A DNA stretch of 64,000 nt from Microbulbifer sp. YPW16 (GCF_021290385.1 NZ_CP089928.1:4048001-4112000), one strand, 5' to 3'. Counted from the first letter of the stretch, positions 48,476 through 58,840 are shown. A program made the numbers and translations. The notes: generated by a model from the letters alone, not told the origin.

Positions 48476-49033
48476 ATGTATAAAAGGGTAGGGTTTCTGG
48501 TCCTATTATTTTGTCTTCCGGGGATAAGTGCTGCCGGGGAGTGGTATGGTGAAGCAGCTTATACCAGCTTTCACTACGGGAGCGCGCCAACCAGGGGGGT
48601 TAGGGAGTTCGAAGAAGGGCAAGGAGATGACTTCTTCAGCCTTACTGGCGGTTACAAGTTCAACCGGAACCTTGCCCTTGAAGCCGGGTATACGGACTTC
48701 CACGAGTATGTGTCTTACTATCCTTATGCCGGCATAACGTGCGCTACGCCACCTTATAGCTGTGGTGGTTACGAGACCCAGGATATCAACGGGTTTCATA
48801 TCGAGGGAGTATTGGGTAAGCAATACGGGAGTCTGTACCCTTATCTCGAGCTGGGAGTCTTTTTCCCGGGGAGTGTATCCCCTGTTCTTGGGGCCGGCGT
48901 GCTGTGGAATATCACTCCATCTATTGGGGTCAACCTGTATTATGAGCAGTTTGTTATGGCTCTTGAGCGGGAAGATGACCCGAAAGGGGATGTGCAGAGT
49001 TACAACCTGGGCTTCCGTTATACCTTTAACTAA
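48476..49033 (+). CDS. Small outer-membrane beta-barrel protein
   Basis: 185 residues: signal peptide (1-20, GISAAGEW), then alternating amphipathic strands (GEAAYTSFHYG, FFSLTGGYKFNRNLALEAGYTDF, GVNLYYEQFVM) ending in NLGFRYTFN. This is an OmpA/OmpW-type eight-strand barrel, probably two cysteines (CATPPYSC) in one loop. Function unknown. Preceded by GGAGATG. Confidence 0.8.
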   Translation: MYKRVGFLVLLFCLPGISAAGEWYGEAAYTSFHYGSAPTRGVREFEEGQGDDFFSLTGGYKFNRNLALEAGYTDFHEYVSYYPYAGITCATPPYSCGGYETQDINGFHIEGVLGKQYGSLYPYLELGVFFPGSVSPVLGAGVLWNITPSIGVNLYYEQFVMALEREDDPKGDVQSYNLGFRYTFN

Positions 49034-49061
49034 AAATTAACAATAAAAACGATACAAAAAA

Positions 49062-50160
49062 TAAACGGATATTCACTAACTGAGGATATGACGCTGAAGA
49101 GCCTGCTCTAAACGAGGGTGAACTCGGGTAGGCACTGTAGCCGGGGTGAAGTGTGTGAAATATGCTCTTTTCAGGTACAAGGCGGCTGTATACAGGCGTT
49201 ACAGCTTGCGCTTTTTCAGGTGTGAAGGGCTAGATCACGGGCGGTGAAAGAAAGCGCTCGCAATCGCGGATGCTTAAGGGACCAGCGCTTACCGAGCTGC
49301 TCACTTGTTCTGCGCACCCCGTGGGCGCTGCCCGCCAGGCTTTTGAAGCGGCTCTCGAAGTGCCGGTTGAGGTAGCGCCAGTGCCAGGGGTCTATCTGCA
49401 GGCGCCCCGGGGTTGATGGTAGTTTGCTGTTGATGGCTCCGCACTGGTCCTCACGCAGCCAGCGGCCGCCCCAGTCCACCAGCGCTATATAGTCACGCAG
49501 CCCGAAGGGCATCCTTTCTGGTATCGGATCGCGGGGATTGCTGGCGACGGGCATCAGCTCGCCGAGCTGGATGGCTTCCCCAGCCGCCTAGATACGTCGC
49601 TTTATGGAGGTGTGACCAGGCGATTCCGGTATGTTCGCCATCCTGGCCCGGATAGCGTCCAGGTTCACTAAGCCATACAGGCTGCCAGGGCCCTCTCGCC
49701 AAGTAATGCCAAGAAGTTGAAGCGCCCCTCCCAGAAACGGCCGCTGCACCGGTCCTCCCGGTTGGGCTTGCGGGCAAAGGATTCTTTGAGGGAGCGCATA
49801 AACCAGCTGATATCAGCGAGTCGTGTACGCAAGCCCTCCGCAACCTCCGAGAGGCGGGCATGCTTTGCCGAGGCCAGCGTTTTGCCGCTTAGAAGCGCTG
49901 GGAGAGCAGGGAGCCCTTATACAGCCGATGCCAGCGCTCTTCTACCCTGCGAAGATCCCAGATGGCTTTCTCCGCGGAGTTGATGTGCAGGACCACATGG
50001 TAATGATTTCCCATTACCGCATAGGAGTGGAGATACCGGGCCAAAAATCCACCTGACTCCAACATCCTGTCCTCAATCCATTGCCGCCGATGCTCAAAGC
50101 ACTTCCCGGTGCGATTCTCTTGCCTGCAAAAGAATGCTAGTCGTACACCGTAATACCGAA
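49062..50160 (-). pseudogene. Decayed copy of the transposase element
   Basis: Degraded left end (AACGGATATTCACTAACTGA), non-coding segment, then a transposase gene broken by frameshifts and stops: fragments at 49889-50170 (NHYHVVLHIN is kept), 49493-49861 and 49216-49554. The 5' end of the gene and the right terminus are missing; sequence from 50165 is instead a fragment of an RHS gene. Confidence 0.85.
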
Positions 50161-50164
50161 CACT

Positions 50165-50210
50165 ACACATAAGAACTAAGAGCGATGGTTGCGCCGTGTG
50201 TCGCTATTGA
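50165..50210 (+). pseudogene. Fragment duplicated from the RHS gene
   Basis: TACACATAAGAACTAAGAGC and the next 26 bases are about 80-85% identical to 50634-50679 inside the RHS gene (residues YTYELKAMVARC). The copy has a stop codon (YT-stop-ELRAMVAPC), so it is dead. Confidence 0.6.
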
Positions 50211-50383
50211 AAAATATTTTGGTAGGTTTATGTCAATAAATAAATACAAGTTCTTTTATTGGGGTATTTGAATTTGTGACTTGACTCTCAAATACCTTTT
50301 TGTAATGGCGTGTAATTTCACTTGGCTGTATATCGTGATAGCTTTTAAAAAAATACTAACTGCCGGATATCCTGGGGGAAAAG

Positions 50384-53300
50384 GTGCAATATCGCGCTGC
50401 TCTACTTTTCATTATCTTAGTCCTGTTGTGCCAACAGGCTTTTGCCACAATCAGTGCTCCATCTACAAGTAATAGCGGTAGTTACTCTGTTACGTATTCT
50501 TACTCTACGGCAGGATTTGATCATTTATCCTCTTTAAAGATTATTGAGAAGAAAAACGGTACGGTCACCCGCACATTTGATAACTTAAGCAAGCCCTCCG
50601 GAAGCATATCGGTATCCGTCAGTAATACCGCACAATACACATACGAACTAAAGGCGATGGTTGCGCGGTGTACCAATATCGTTGATGCATGGCCTATGTA
50701 TTGTGGGAGCTGGGCTTTTCCCTCCGAGCGTGACGGCGGCAGCGATGTAGTTAATGTAGCCTTTCGGCCGAATAGTCCAGGAAGTATCACTTTTGCAAGT
50801 GTTGAGGATGGCGGAAATATTGATCGAGATGGTGCCTTTTCTTTTACTTGGGGGGCAACAAGCACTGCCTCAAAGAAATTTACAGGGTATCAATGGTGCC
50901 AGAAAATCGGATCTTCATGGCAAAGTGAGAGCACTTGCCCATATGTCTCCAAGTCAACCCGGACCCGCAGTAGAAGTGGTCTGACTGATAATGCTTATCG
51001 GTATAAAGTCAGGGCCTATTCCAAGGCGGGGAGTTACTACCAGTACAGTGGCTGGACCACATCGGCAGTGGTGACTGTGGCCAAACCACCGGCAGATGTA
51101 GACACTATTTACAATCCTTCAGGACAACCGCTGGAAACGAGTTTCTATTTGAGCTGGACGGCGGTAAGTGGCTTAGATCAGAGTGATCGTTATGATCTGG
51201 AGTGCAAGCCGCCGGGAAAAAGTTATGGTGATGGACTGTGCAGCAACAACCAGGTCCCGGGAGATAATCCAACGGCACTTATCGAGTTGCCTGAGGGGAG
51301 TAACGGTGACTACAGCTTTAGGGTTAAAGCCTGTACAGAAAATGGCTGCAGCGAGAATTGGACCTACAGGACCGTTTCTGTTGATGTGCCTCTCACCCCG
51401 CCAGATGTGCCAGAGATTACTGTTCCGGATCGGGTAGATAAGCTGGACCACACGGTCACCTGGACTGCTCCTGCAAGAGCGACCAGTTATGAGCTCAAGC
51501 GCGCTCGCCTCAGCAGTCCGGAGTCTGGCTGTGTGGTAAATGCCTCTGATGGGCTTTGCTGGAAGACGGTCCAGATTACTGAACCTAACAGCTATCGTGC
51601 TCAAGGTGGGGTTGCGGACCAGTATAAATACAAGGTTCAAGCCTATAACCAGGGTGTACCTTCTGGCTGGGATGAAAGCGACTGGTTTGACGTTCACAAT
51701 CTGGAGAATATCGGAGAACTACCGGCAGTCTCCACTGAGGTTGCGGATCAGCCCGGTACCCTGCCGTACTCAGCTGAGGTCAATACGCGGGGTGACGCGG
51801 TTGTCTCCATACCGGTACAGGCTGCACCGGGAGTCAACGGGCTGGCTCCCAGCCTATCGATTCGCTATTCCGGCTCTCGATACCGCCAGCGTGCGAATGA
51901 AAGTCTTCCCGAGGATATACTCGGCTATGGCTGGCAAATTGTTGGTGGTGGCGAAATCCGACGCTGCACCAAGAATCGCGCGCTTTATGTAAAAATAGAG
52001 CTGGATGATACAGACTCCCTTTGCTTGAACGGAGAGCCGCTGGTATTGATTTCCGGTACGCACTGGCAGACTGGTGCTAAGTATCGCACCTTGCGCGAGA
52101 GTTTCCGGTTGGTTGAGCTGAAGGAAACGGCAGAGGGTAAGCCCTGGTTTGAGGTCAGGTCCCCCGATGGCCGCATAAGTGAATATGGCTCCAGCGTTGA
52201 CAGTCGCCTCAAGGCCGGTAGAGATGGCGAGTTCACTCCGCACTATGGCTGGAGCTTGACGCGTGTGACTGATCCGTTTGGAAATACCATGGTATACAAG
52301 TACCACCGGGATACCGTGCAGGGGATCAACTATCCGCTAGAGATCATTTACGGTAATGGTGGTGACGCCAAGATCGAGTTCCAGTACGGTACTCGTACCG
52401 ATGCGCCACCTCAGCCTTTGGACCCGGATCAAATCCAGCAGGAGCAGCTAGTCCTGCTCCATCATATCCGGGTGAGCCTCGACGAGCAGTTGCAGAGAGA
52501 GTATTTGCTGATTTCCGAGGAGGAGCCGGAAAATCCTGATGGCGCACCTCATTACCGCAGACTCCTGCAAGTTCAGGTGTGTGGCTATAATGAGTTCGGC
52601 ACTATTCGTGAATGTCTTAACCCATTGACATTTAACTGGTCAGAGCCGCAATCAGGCGATCCAATTGATGCTGAGACGGGTATAGAGACGGTCATCGACG
52701 GACTGGGTCGTTATACACATTTCAAACACGAAAGGTTCGGTGATACAGACAGCTTCGATGAGCTACCCTTTGGTCCACTGATTGCCCCTGATGCGGCTGA
52801 AGCCCAAGAGCTATCCCAGGAGGATGGAGATAACCGCAGAGTGGTCAGTGAAGTGCATCGCTCCAATGGCCTGTCGGGCCGGTGCGATATTCTGGGAGGT
52901 ACTGGCTGTCATGTGACGACCTATGGCTACCAGGGTCGTGGCTTCATGAGTAAAAAGCACTGGGGATTCCTCGGCTACTACGCGCAGCGCGTCTACGATA
53001 CTGCATCTGGAATTGCTACTTATCGGCAATTCCGCCTGGATTTTCCACACTTTGGAAAGACTGCCCGGTTACATCAGTATATGGGTTACTTCCTGGCCCA
53101 TAACCAGACATTGACAAAACAGTACTTCCGCTACGGAGACCTGAGCCTGAGTGTTAACGGAAAAAATACGCACTTTCCTTTCTTGGAGGAAAGTCTGGAA
53201 ACCGTTTACGAAGGTGACCAGACATTAGGCTACCTCTACAGCCGAAATAGCTTTACCAAAGATATATTTGCACTGTCGGACGGAACCAGTGCAGGTGAAT

Positions 53301-56300
53301 TAATCGACAGTTCTACACAAATCCAGAAAACGCTTACTGGTGCCAGTGTGCCATCAAGCCAGAGCTATTGGGGCGAGATACAGTCGATTAGTGGTAGTGG
53401 TGCCCTACGGAGCAAAAAGAAGATAACCGGCTTCATGAATCGCACCAGCCCCTGGTTAATTGGCTTTACCGAGCTGGAGGATGTCAGCCACTACAAGGGC
53501 GATACAACTATTGCCCCTGATCGAGTCCAGACTGCTTTCGCTGTACCGCACAGCTTTAGTAACAAGCTGGACAGCATTACCCAGTTTCCTGGGGATGCCA
53601 GGTACGAGCTAAACGTAAGCTATGGTTACGATGACAAGGGCAATCTCACCAGCGAGACTGTAAGTGCCCCGGATAATGCCGATAATCGTCTGGATGTGGC
53701 CACTCGTACTGCGACCGCTTCTAACTTTATTGACGGTCGTTATCCGCGGAATCTCACGAATGCAATGAACCAGCAAATTACAGTTGGTTATGACTCTCGA
53801 TTTGGCATGGCTAGCAGCATTACAGATGCTAATGCTCAGACAACCAGTATCACTTACGATCCTTTTGGCCGTGAAGTATCACGCGTGAACCAAGACAATG
53901 TGACCTTCATTACTGACTACGGGTTCTGTGGGGCGGGTAGTTGTCCGGTCAGTGGTGATGTAGAGGCCGGCTATTGGGCTGAAACCTCGTCGGCTATCGC
54001 TCCGACAAACAGCCGCTACTACGACCTTCTTGGCCGCCTTGTGCAGGAAGACATTCAGTCCTTCGACGGCTCTAGTCAGTCACGTAGACAATACAAGTAC
54101 GATGCGCGGGGCCTACTGTACTCTGAGACTGTGCCTTACTTTTCTTCTGGTGGAAGCGGCATTGACCACTTTACCCAGTACGATTACGACGAGCGTAATC
54201 GGGTAGAAAAGGTGCGCAAGCCCGATGCCAGCATCGTGGATATCGAGTATCTGCCATTGGCTACTGAGCACCAGGTATTGGTCAGGGTCACTGATAACGT
54301 GAACGATAGCCAGGGAAATCCGTTGAGTAGCCAGGGTGTCCAGGTCAAGGAGAGTTTTTACAGCATTACCGGCGACCTTGTGAAAAGTGTGGATGATGCT
54401 ACGGGTAAAAATGTACATACCCGTTTCACCTATGACGGAAGTGGACTGCTGGAAACGTCGGTACTGGGTAGTGGCGATATAGACGATCCGACCACAGAAT
54501 CCAGTTATGTGTTCGATCATGCCGGCTATCGGGTAAGCCTCACTGATCCAAACCTGGGGACGGTAAGTAGCCTCTATAATGCACTTGGCCAGCTTGTATG
54601 GCAGGAGGACAATAAAGGGCAGGCTATTGACTATGAATACGACAAGCTCGGTCGGCCCACGAGACAAGAGGATGCCGGTGGGGTGGCGGAATGGCACTAC
54701 GATGCCCCCAATGCCATTGGCAGCCTGGAGAGTCGCAGCTATACGGAAAACGGCATACAGGTTTTTCTCGAGTCTTACAGCTACCGTACTGACAGTAAAT
54801 TACAGTCCATCAGCACTAGCCTGACTGCCGGGGGACAGAGCAAAAGCTATCAGCACCAATATGGCTATGACGGTTTTGGCCGCCTGAATCGTGTCACCTA
54901 TCCTAATGGTATTGACGCTTACTATCATTTCAATGGGCAGGGTTACCTCGAGAGCTTGAGCGATAATGCCGCAGGCAGTAATCCGTTGAAACGCTTCAAT
55001 AATGTCAATGCCCGCGGTCAGGTAGAGATGGAGACTTATGGCAATGGCCTCGTAACCGATCGCACTTACAATGCGATGACAGGGCGATTGAATACGATCA
55101 AGACAGGTGGTGGAATTGTCCAGAACAATGTATACGCCTGGCGAAGTAACGGTACCCTGGAAAGTCGACTCACTAACAGCGCCTCGGGAGTACTGCAGAA
55201 GCGGGAGGAGTTTGGTTACGACAGCCTTAACCGACTCACCAGCGCCAGCCTGACCGCGGGCGGTACCCGGACGCTGAGTACCAGGTACGATGACCTGGGT
55301 AATGTCCGGGAGAAAACTTCCAGCCGTAGCGGTGATACCAATGTGACAGGGTACGAGTATGGGGAATTTGGCAACGCCGGTCCCAACGCCGTGAGTGGTG
55401 CTGCCATCAATGGCGTAGCCCACAGTCTGCATTATGACTTGAACGGGGCCATTACCCGCTACGATGCGGCGAGTGGTGAGGATAAATGGATCTCTTGGGA
55501 TGCTCGCCAGTTACCCACTGAGGTTGTGGTTGGCGACAGCCAGTCGACCCTTTCGCCTACTGCCAGGGATCGCTTCCAGTACGGCCCCAATGGTCAGCGC
55601 TTTTATCGCGAATCCAGCTGGATGGAAGGCGGTGAGCTCAAGACAGAGAAGGCCTTTATAGTCGGGAACTACGAAGAGATCATCCCCCTATATGACGACA
55701 GCATCGATAGTATCCAGAAGTCGAGTTTCGATAGTAATGTGGTGCACGTGGCCTTGGTGACCGATATTGGAACCAGTGGTGAATACCAATACTTACACCG
55801 AGATCACCTGGGTTCTATTGAAAAGGTGACTGACCAGGCCGGTTCTGCTTATATTGAACTCAGCAAGAGCTTTGATCCCGATGGTAAAAGGCGTGCTGCT
55901 GACTGGTCGGGAGAGCTGAGCCAGCAGGAACTGACCGAGCTGCTGCAGTCTCAGGGATTGACCACTCGCAGGGGATTCACTGGTCATGAGCACCTCGATA
56001 GAACCGGGCTGATCCATATGAACGGGCGTATCTACGACCCGGCTTTGGGCAGATTCCTGAGCCCGGATCCTATAGTTCAGGAGCCGACCTACAGCCAGAG
56101 CTGGAATCGCTACAGTTATGTGTTTAACAGCCCAATGAGCCTTACCGATCCTTCGGGTTACAATGCAAATGACGTAAAGGATGAAACCATGCCGATAGAC
56201 TGCGGCAGCTGTGAGCACGTCGAGGTGACCGGCAGTCGATTGCCGGGTGGCGGACTCGGACCCTTGAGTGGCCCCATGGGAGGCACCCCAGGCGGTTCCG

Positions 56301-57070
56301 GGGGCGGTTACGGCCCGCATCCCTTGAATGTCAATGGGTACCATGGACGGGTTGAGATAGGCGGAAACACGTACGATGTGTATGCTCAGCAGCTGGCAAT
56401 GTCTCCATTCCAGCAGTTAATGGCTGATATTTCCGCGGGTTTAGCGACTCTTGTGCCGACAAGTGCTTTTGCTTCTACCGGTGGCTTTACAGGGTTAGGG
56501 CCGCTATATGGTGGAGGTCCCACCGGAAGTTCAGGAGGCGGAGGCACTGCAACCGCCAAGTCACAATCCGGGTCTGGTTCTACCAGCGTCCTAGACGTAG
56601 TTGCTGGGACAAATTATTTTGTCGGTGCTGGAGCACTAGCTGTTGAGTACACTCCTGGCACTATTCGAATGACTAAGGCAGGTCAGTTAAGCCCTGGTTA
56701 TTATGCATCTGGTTGGCGAGGTGGCAGTCCAGCGAGAATTCGAACTTATAGCCTCAAGTCGATTGGAAGCGGAATTGGTCGAGGTACGATAGTGGCAGGT
56801 TTGGCCATGGATGTAGCAAGTGTGTCGATTTATGCAATTGATCCAGGTAGCCCTTACGCAACACACCCCGCAAAGGGAGCGTTAAACATAGGTATGGGTG
56901 GGGTTTCTTTTTATAATCCTTTTGCTGGCTTACTTTACTTTGGCGTTGACATAATCTATCCGGGCGGGTGGCCAGCTGCAATGGCCCGGCATGATCGAAT
57001 TACGACTGCGAATCAGGTCATTTTAGGGGATGACTGGAACCCATATCGAATGAACGGTGGTTTAAGGTAG
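50384..57070 (+). CDS. Secreted SpvB/RHS polymorphic toxin-like protein
   Basis: 2228 residues, GTG 50384 behind TGGGGGAAAA. Signal peptide 1-21 (LLCQQAFA). Residues 25-440 are fibronectin-like segments (repeated YRYKVRAYSK, SFRVKACTENGC). Residues 445-720 are SpvB-like (SAEVNTRGDAVVSIPV, LAPSLSIRYSGS). From about 1000 come YD/RHS repeats forming the hollow shell, and the RHS core at 1862-1926 (GLIHMNGRIYDPALGRFLSP, then SYVFNSPMSLTDPSGY). The last 300 residues are Gly/Ser-rich then hydrophobic (GTIVAGLAMDVASVSIYAID), the position of a variable toxin tip. No nuclease or ADP-ribosylation motif is recognised; the tail may act on membranes. Sec export and no VgrG or PAAR gene nearby argue against type VI delivery. 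Confidence 0.9.
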   Translation: MQYRAALLFIILVLLCQQAFATISAPSTSNSGSYSVTYSYSTAGFDHLSSLKIIEKKNGTVTRTFDNLSKPSGSISVSVSNTAQYTYELKAMVARCTNIVDAWPMYCGSWAFPSERDGGSDVVNVAFRPNSPGSITFASVEDGGNIDRDGAFSFTWGATSTASKKFTGYQWCQKIGSSWQSESTCPYVSKSTRTRSRSGLTDNAYRYKVRAYSKAGSYYQYSGWTTSAVVTVAKPPADVDTIYNPSGQPLETSFYLSWTAVSGLDQSDRYDLECKPPGKSYGDGLCSNNQVPGDNPTALIELPEGSNGDYSFRVKACTENGCSENWTYRTVSVDVPLTPPDVPEITVPDRVDKLDHTVTWTAPARATSYELKRARLSSPESGCVVNASDGLCWKTVQITEPNSYRAQGGVADQYKYKVQAYNQGVPSGWDESDWFDVHNLENIGELPAVSTEVADQPGTLPYSAEVNTRGDAVVSIPVQAAPGVNGLAPSLSIRYSGSRYRQRANESLPEDILGYGWQIVGGGEIRRCTKNRALYVKIELDDTDSLCLNGEPLVLISGTHWQTGAKYRTLRESFRLVELKETAEGKPWFEVRSPDGRISEYGSSVDSRLKAGRDGEFTPHYGWSLTRVTDPFGNTMVYKYHRDTVQGINYPLEIIYGNGGDAKIEFQYGTRTDAPPQPLDPDQIQQEQLVLLHHIRVSLDEQLQREYLLISEEEPENPDGAPHYRRLLQVQVCGYNEFGTIRECLNPLTFNWSEPQSGDPIDAETGIETVIDGLGRYTHFKHERFGDTDSFDELPFGPLIAPDAAEAQELSQEDGDNRRVVSEVHRSNGLSGRCDILGGTGCHVTTYGYQGRGFMSKKHWGFLGYYAQRVYDTASGIATYRQFRLDFPHFGKTARLHQYMGYFLAHNQTLTKQYFRYGDLSLSVNGKNTHFPFLEESLETVYEGDQTLGYLYSRNSFTKDIFALSDGTSAGELIDSSTQIQKTLTGASVPSSQSYWGEIQSISGSGALRSKKKITGFMNRTSPWLIGFTELEDVSHYKGDTTIAPDRVQTAFAVPHSFSNKLDSITQFPGDARYELNVSYGYDDKGNLTSETVSAPDNADNRLDVATRTATASNFIDGRYPRNLTNAMNQQITVGYDSRFGMASSITDANAQTTSITYDPFGREVSRVNQDNVTFITDYGFCGAGSCPVSGDVEAGYWAETSSAIAPTNSRYYDLLGRLVQEDIQSFDGSSQSRRQYKYDARGLLYSETVPYFSSGGSGIDHFTQYDYDERNRVEKVRKPDASIVDIEYLPLATEHQVLVRVTDNVNDSQGNPLSSQGVQVKESFYSITGDLVKSVDDATGKNVHTRFTYDGSGLLETSVLGSGDIDDPTTESSYVFDHAGYRVSLTDPNLGTVSSLYNALGQLVWQEDNKGQAIDYEYDKLGRPTRQEDAGGVAEWHYDAPNAIGSLESRSYTENGIQVFLESYSYRTDSKLQSISTSLTAGGQSKSYQHQYGYDGFGRLNRVTYPNGIDAYYHFNGQGYLESLSDNAAGSNPLKRFNNVNARGQVEMETYGNGLVTDRTYNAMTGRLNTIKTGGGIVQNNVYAWRSNGTLESRLTNSASGVLQKREEFGYDSLNRLTSASLTAGGTRTLSTRYDDLGNVREKTSSRSGDTNVTGYEYGEFGNAGPNAVSGAAINGVAHSLHYDLNGAITRYDAASGEDKWISWDARQLPTEVVVGDSQSTLSPTARDRFQYGPNGQRFYRESSWMEGGELKTEKAFIVGNYEEIIPLYDDSIDSIQKSSFDSNVVHVALVTDIGTSGEYQYLHRDHLGSIEKVTDQAGSAYIELSKSFDPDGKRRAADWSGELSQQELTELLQSQGLTTRRGFTGHEHLDRTGLIHMNGRIYDPALGRFLSPDPIVQEPTYSQSWNRYSYVFNSPMSLTDPSGYNANDVKDETMPIDCGSCEHVEVTGSRLPGGGLGPLSGPMGGTPGGSGGGYGPHPLNVNGYHGRVEIGGNTYDVYAQQLAMSPFQQLMADISAGLATLVPTSAFASTGGFTGLGPLYGGGPTGSSGGGGTATAKSQSGSGSTSVLDVVAGTNYFVGAGALAVEYTPGTIRMTKAGQLSPGYYASGWRGGSPARIRTYSLKSIGSGIGRGTIVAGLAMDVASVSIYAIDPGSPYATHPAKGALNIGMGGVSFYNPFAGLLYFGVDIIYPGGWPAAMARHDRITTANQVILGDDWNPYRMNGGLR

Positions 57071-57071
57071 C

Positions 57072-57482
57072 ATGAAGATTACTTCAATATATTTTTATTA
57101 CTATTGTTATCTCAGACGTTTTTTTAAGAATGGTCCCTCAGGCTGGCTTTATGAAAGCAAAGCTATAATTACGCTATGTTTTTTGGAGGCGATTATTCTT
57201 ATCGGGTTGACAGCTTATCTTTTTGCATCCCTTGATATTGGCGTTAACTTTTCATTTCATCCGGCTTTAGTGATTGTTCCTTCATCTTTTGCTCTCTATG
57301 GTATTAACCATTGGATATTGCTCAGTGGTAATCGATGGAAGCGCTACGATGAAGCGTTAAATATGGCGACAAGAAAGTTCCAGGAAAGAGGTAGAGCTCT
57401 GGCTATTTTGGCAACTATCTCTTTTCCGGCCGCATTCATTTTTGTTTTATGGCAAGTAGGGAGAATGAAGGGGACGTGGTAA
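57072..57482 (+). CDS. Three-helix membrane protein, candidate immunity protein
   Basis: 136 residues starting 1 nt after the RHS stop, so co-translated. Membrane helices at about 33-58, 62-84 and 108-130, with a charged segment (GNRWKRYDEALNMATRKFQERGR) between the second and third. Small, unique genes directly after an RHS toxin are normally immunity proteins; a membrane location would fit a membrane-active toxin tip. No homologue recognised. A/T-rich compared with neighbours. Confidence 0.6.
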   Translation: MKITSIYFYYYCYLRRFFKNGPSGWLYESKAIITLCFLEAIILIGLTAYLFASLDIGVNFSFHPALVIVPSSFALYGINHWILLSGNRWKRYDEALNMATRKFQERGRALAILATISFPAAFIFVLWQVGRMKGTW

Positions 57483-57516
57483 GAGTAAAATGAAATGACA
57501 AAAAATAGAGCATAAA

Positions 57517-57845
57517 TAAAAACGGACGCCCACAGACTAGGGATGTCGAGTTCACGAGCTTTCCTCAAGGCGAGAGTGACGCCGGTTAGAGCGCTAACTG
57601 GGGAGGGAGGCTCGAATTATGGCTTTACGCACCAAAGCGGCCTCTTCTGGTGCAGGAAGGCTGCATAGGCATTACGGGTAGCGCTGTCTCAGGTGGGAAG
57701 GGCCTATGTCGCGGGCAGTGAAAGGAAACGATCGCATTCTCGAATGCCATGAACCCAGCGCTTTCCGAGTCGATTACAGGCGCTGCGAACAGCGTCTGCT
57801 TAGCTCAACAGGCTTTTAAAACAGCTCTCGAAGTGCCGGCTGTAG
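57517..57845. mobile_element. Truncated copy of the transposase element
   Basis: Left end GGACGCCCACAGACTAGGGA (57524 on), the shared non-coding segment (TGGCTTTACGCACCAAAG; GCTGCATAGGCATTACGGGT) and the last 130 bp of the transposase gene (minus strand) ending near TCTCGAAGTGCCGGC. Same orientation as the other copies. No intact frame. Confidence 0.75.
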
Positions 57846-57901
57846 ATTACCATGGTTTCCCGAACTCCTCCGAAGTGGGGGTTGTGATTATTGCAGTACT
57901 T

Positions 57902-58276
57902 TTATGCTGGGCGGTGAAACACTGCAAGCTTGTTGCCGTCCAGGTCCCTGAAGTACGCACCGAAATAAAGGCCGTCAAGTCTTGGTCCTGGTGCGCCCTC
58001 ATCAGTGGCGCCCAACGATATCGCTTTTGCGTAGACCGCGCTGACCGTTTCATCACTTTCCGCTGAAAAGGCAACCATTGTGCCATTCCCGTTTGTTGCG
58101 GGTTCGCCGTCAAAAGGCTTTGATATTGCTAGCTTGGCTTCGTGATTTTTGAAAGAGAAAAAAATCACCCTGTCAGTTTTCATTACTTTCGCGCCGCCCA
58201 GCAGGGGAAGCAACTGATCGTAAAACGCTTCTGCTTTTTCGAGGTTGTTTGTCCCGAGGGTGGTATGGGAGATCAT
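57902..58276 (-). CDS. VOC-family (glyoxalase-like) protein
   Basis: 124 residues with the paired beta-alpha-beta-beta-beta modules: MISHTTLGTNNLEKAEAFYD at the start and LYFGAYFRDLDGNKLAVFHR at the end. Members bind a divalent metal and act as dioxygenases, lyases or resistance proteins; the exact role is open. It ends 57 nt from the transposase remnant. Confidence 0.85.
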   Translation of the reverse strand: MISHTTLGTNNLEKAEAFYDQLLPLLGGAKVMKTDRVIFFSFKNHEAKLAISKPFDGEPATNGNGTMVAFSAESDETVSAVYAKAISLGATDEGAPGPRLDGLYFGAYFRDLDGNKLAVFHRPA

Positions 58277-58403
58277 GGATCTGCTCCGGTAGTTTTGATG
58301 TCACATTGACAGGGAGGGGCAAGTGCATAACGGCCCTGGAAGAAGCGAGTCAAAACAGCGTTAATGCCCGGATCGCGAAAGGGGCTTGGCCCAAGTGGGC
58401 AAC

Positions 58404-58604
58404 TCAAGCTGCCGGCTTTTGCCCCAGGATTCGCGCCGGCAGCATCAGTACTGCTCGCAGGAAGGCAAATATTGCCTCGAAGGTGATGCCGACGAGGCGG
58501 AACGGCAATGACAGTAGCCAGATGAATGGCCATGCGACGAGTGCAAGCAGCGCCAGTGGCCAGCAGAGAATAAGAAGTAAGAGCCAGAGCAGGAAATTAA
58601 GCAT
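58404..58604 (-). CDS. Small hydrophobic membrane protein
   Basis: 66 residues from ATG 58604, 7 nt after AAGGA. Two hydrophobic stretches: LLWLLLLILCWPLALLALVA and a second amphipathic part with FEAIFAFLRAVLML. An upstream in-frame ATG (58673) adds 23 residues without a ribosome-binding site. Family not recognised. Confidence 0.6.
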   Translation of the reverse strand: MLNFLLWLLLLILCWPLALLALVAWPFIWLLSLPFRLVGITFEAIFAFLRAVLMLPARILGQKPAA

Positions 58605-58840
58605 TGTTCGTCCTTGGCGGCCGCATTGATGCAGCAAAATCGGCTGTTCTGAATTTTGGAAAAAACAGGACACCCAAAGGTTACAGGCATCGCAAGAGTA
58701 ACCCGGGTCACAGGGACGTTATGACACGAAACCCGGTTTGCTCAATAGTTTCCCGGTAACCAATCGGTTCACCTGGAAACAATCAATGGGTCATTTTTTC
58801 TTAATGGTAAACCAATAACCCGGAATCCGGAACACCGCTC

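Noticed and set aside
50384..57070. Type VI secretion effector
   Set aside because: Has a Sec signal peptide and no PAAR, VgrG or Hcp gene in reach.
58668..58675. GGACACCC as another left end of the transposase element
   Set aside because: Only the 8-mer and flanking As match; the following bases differ from the other left ends.
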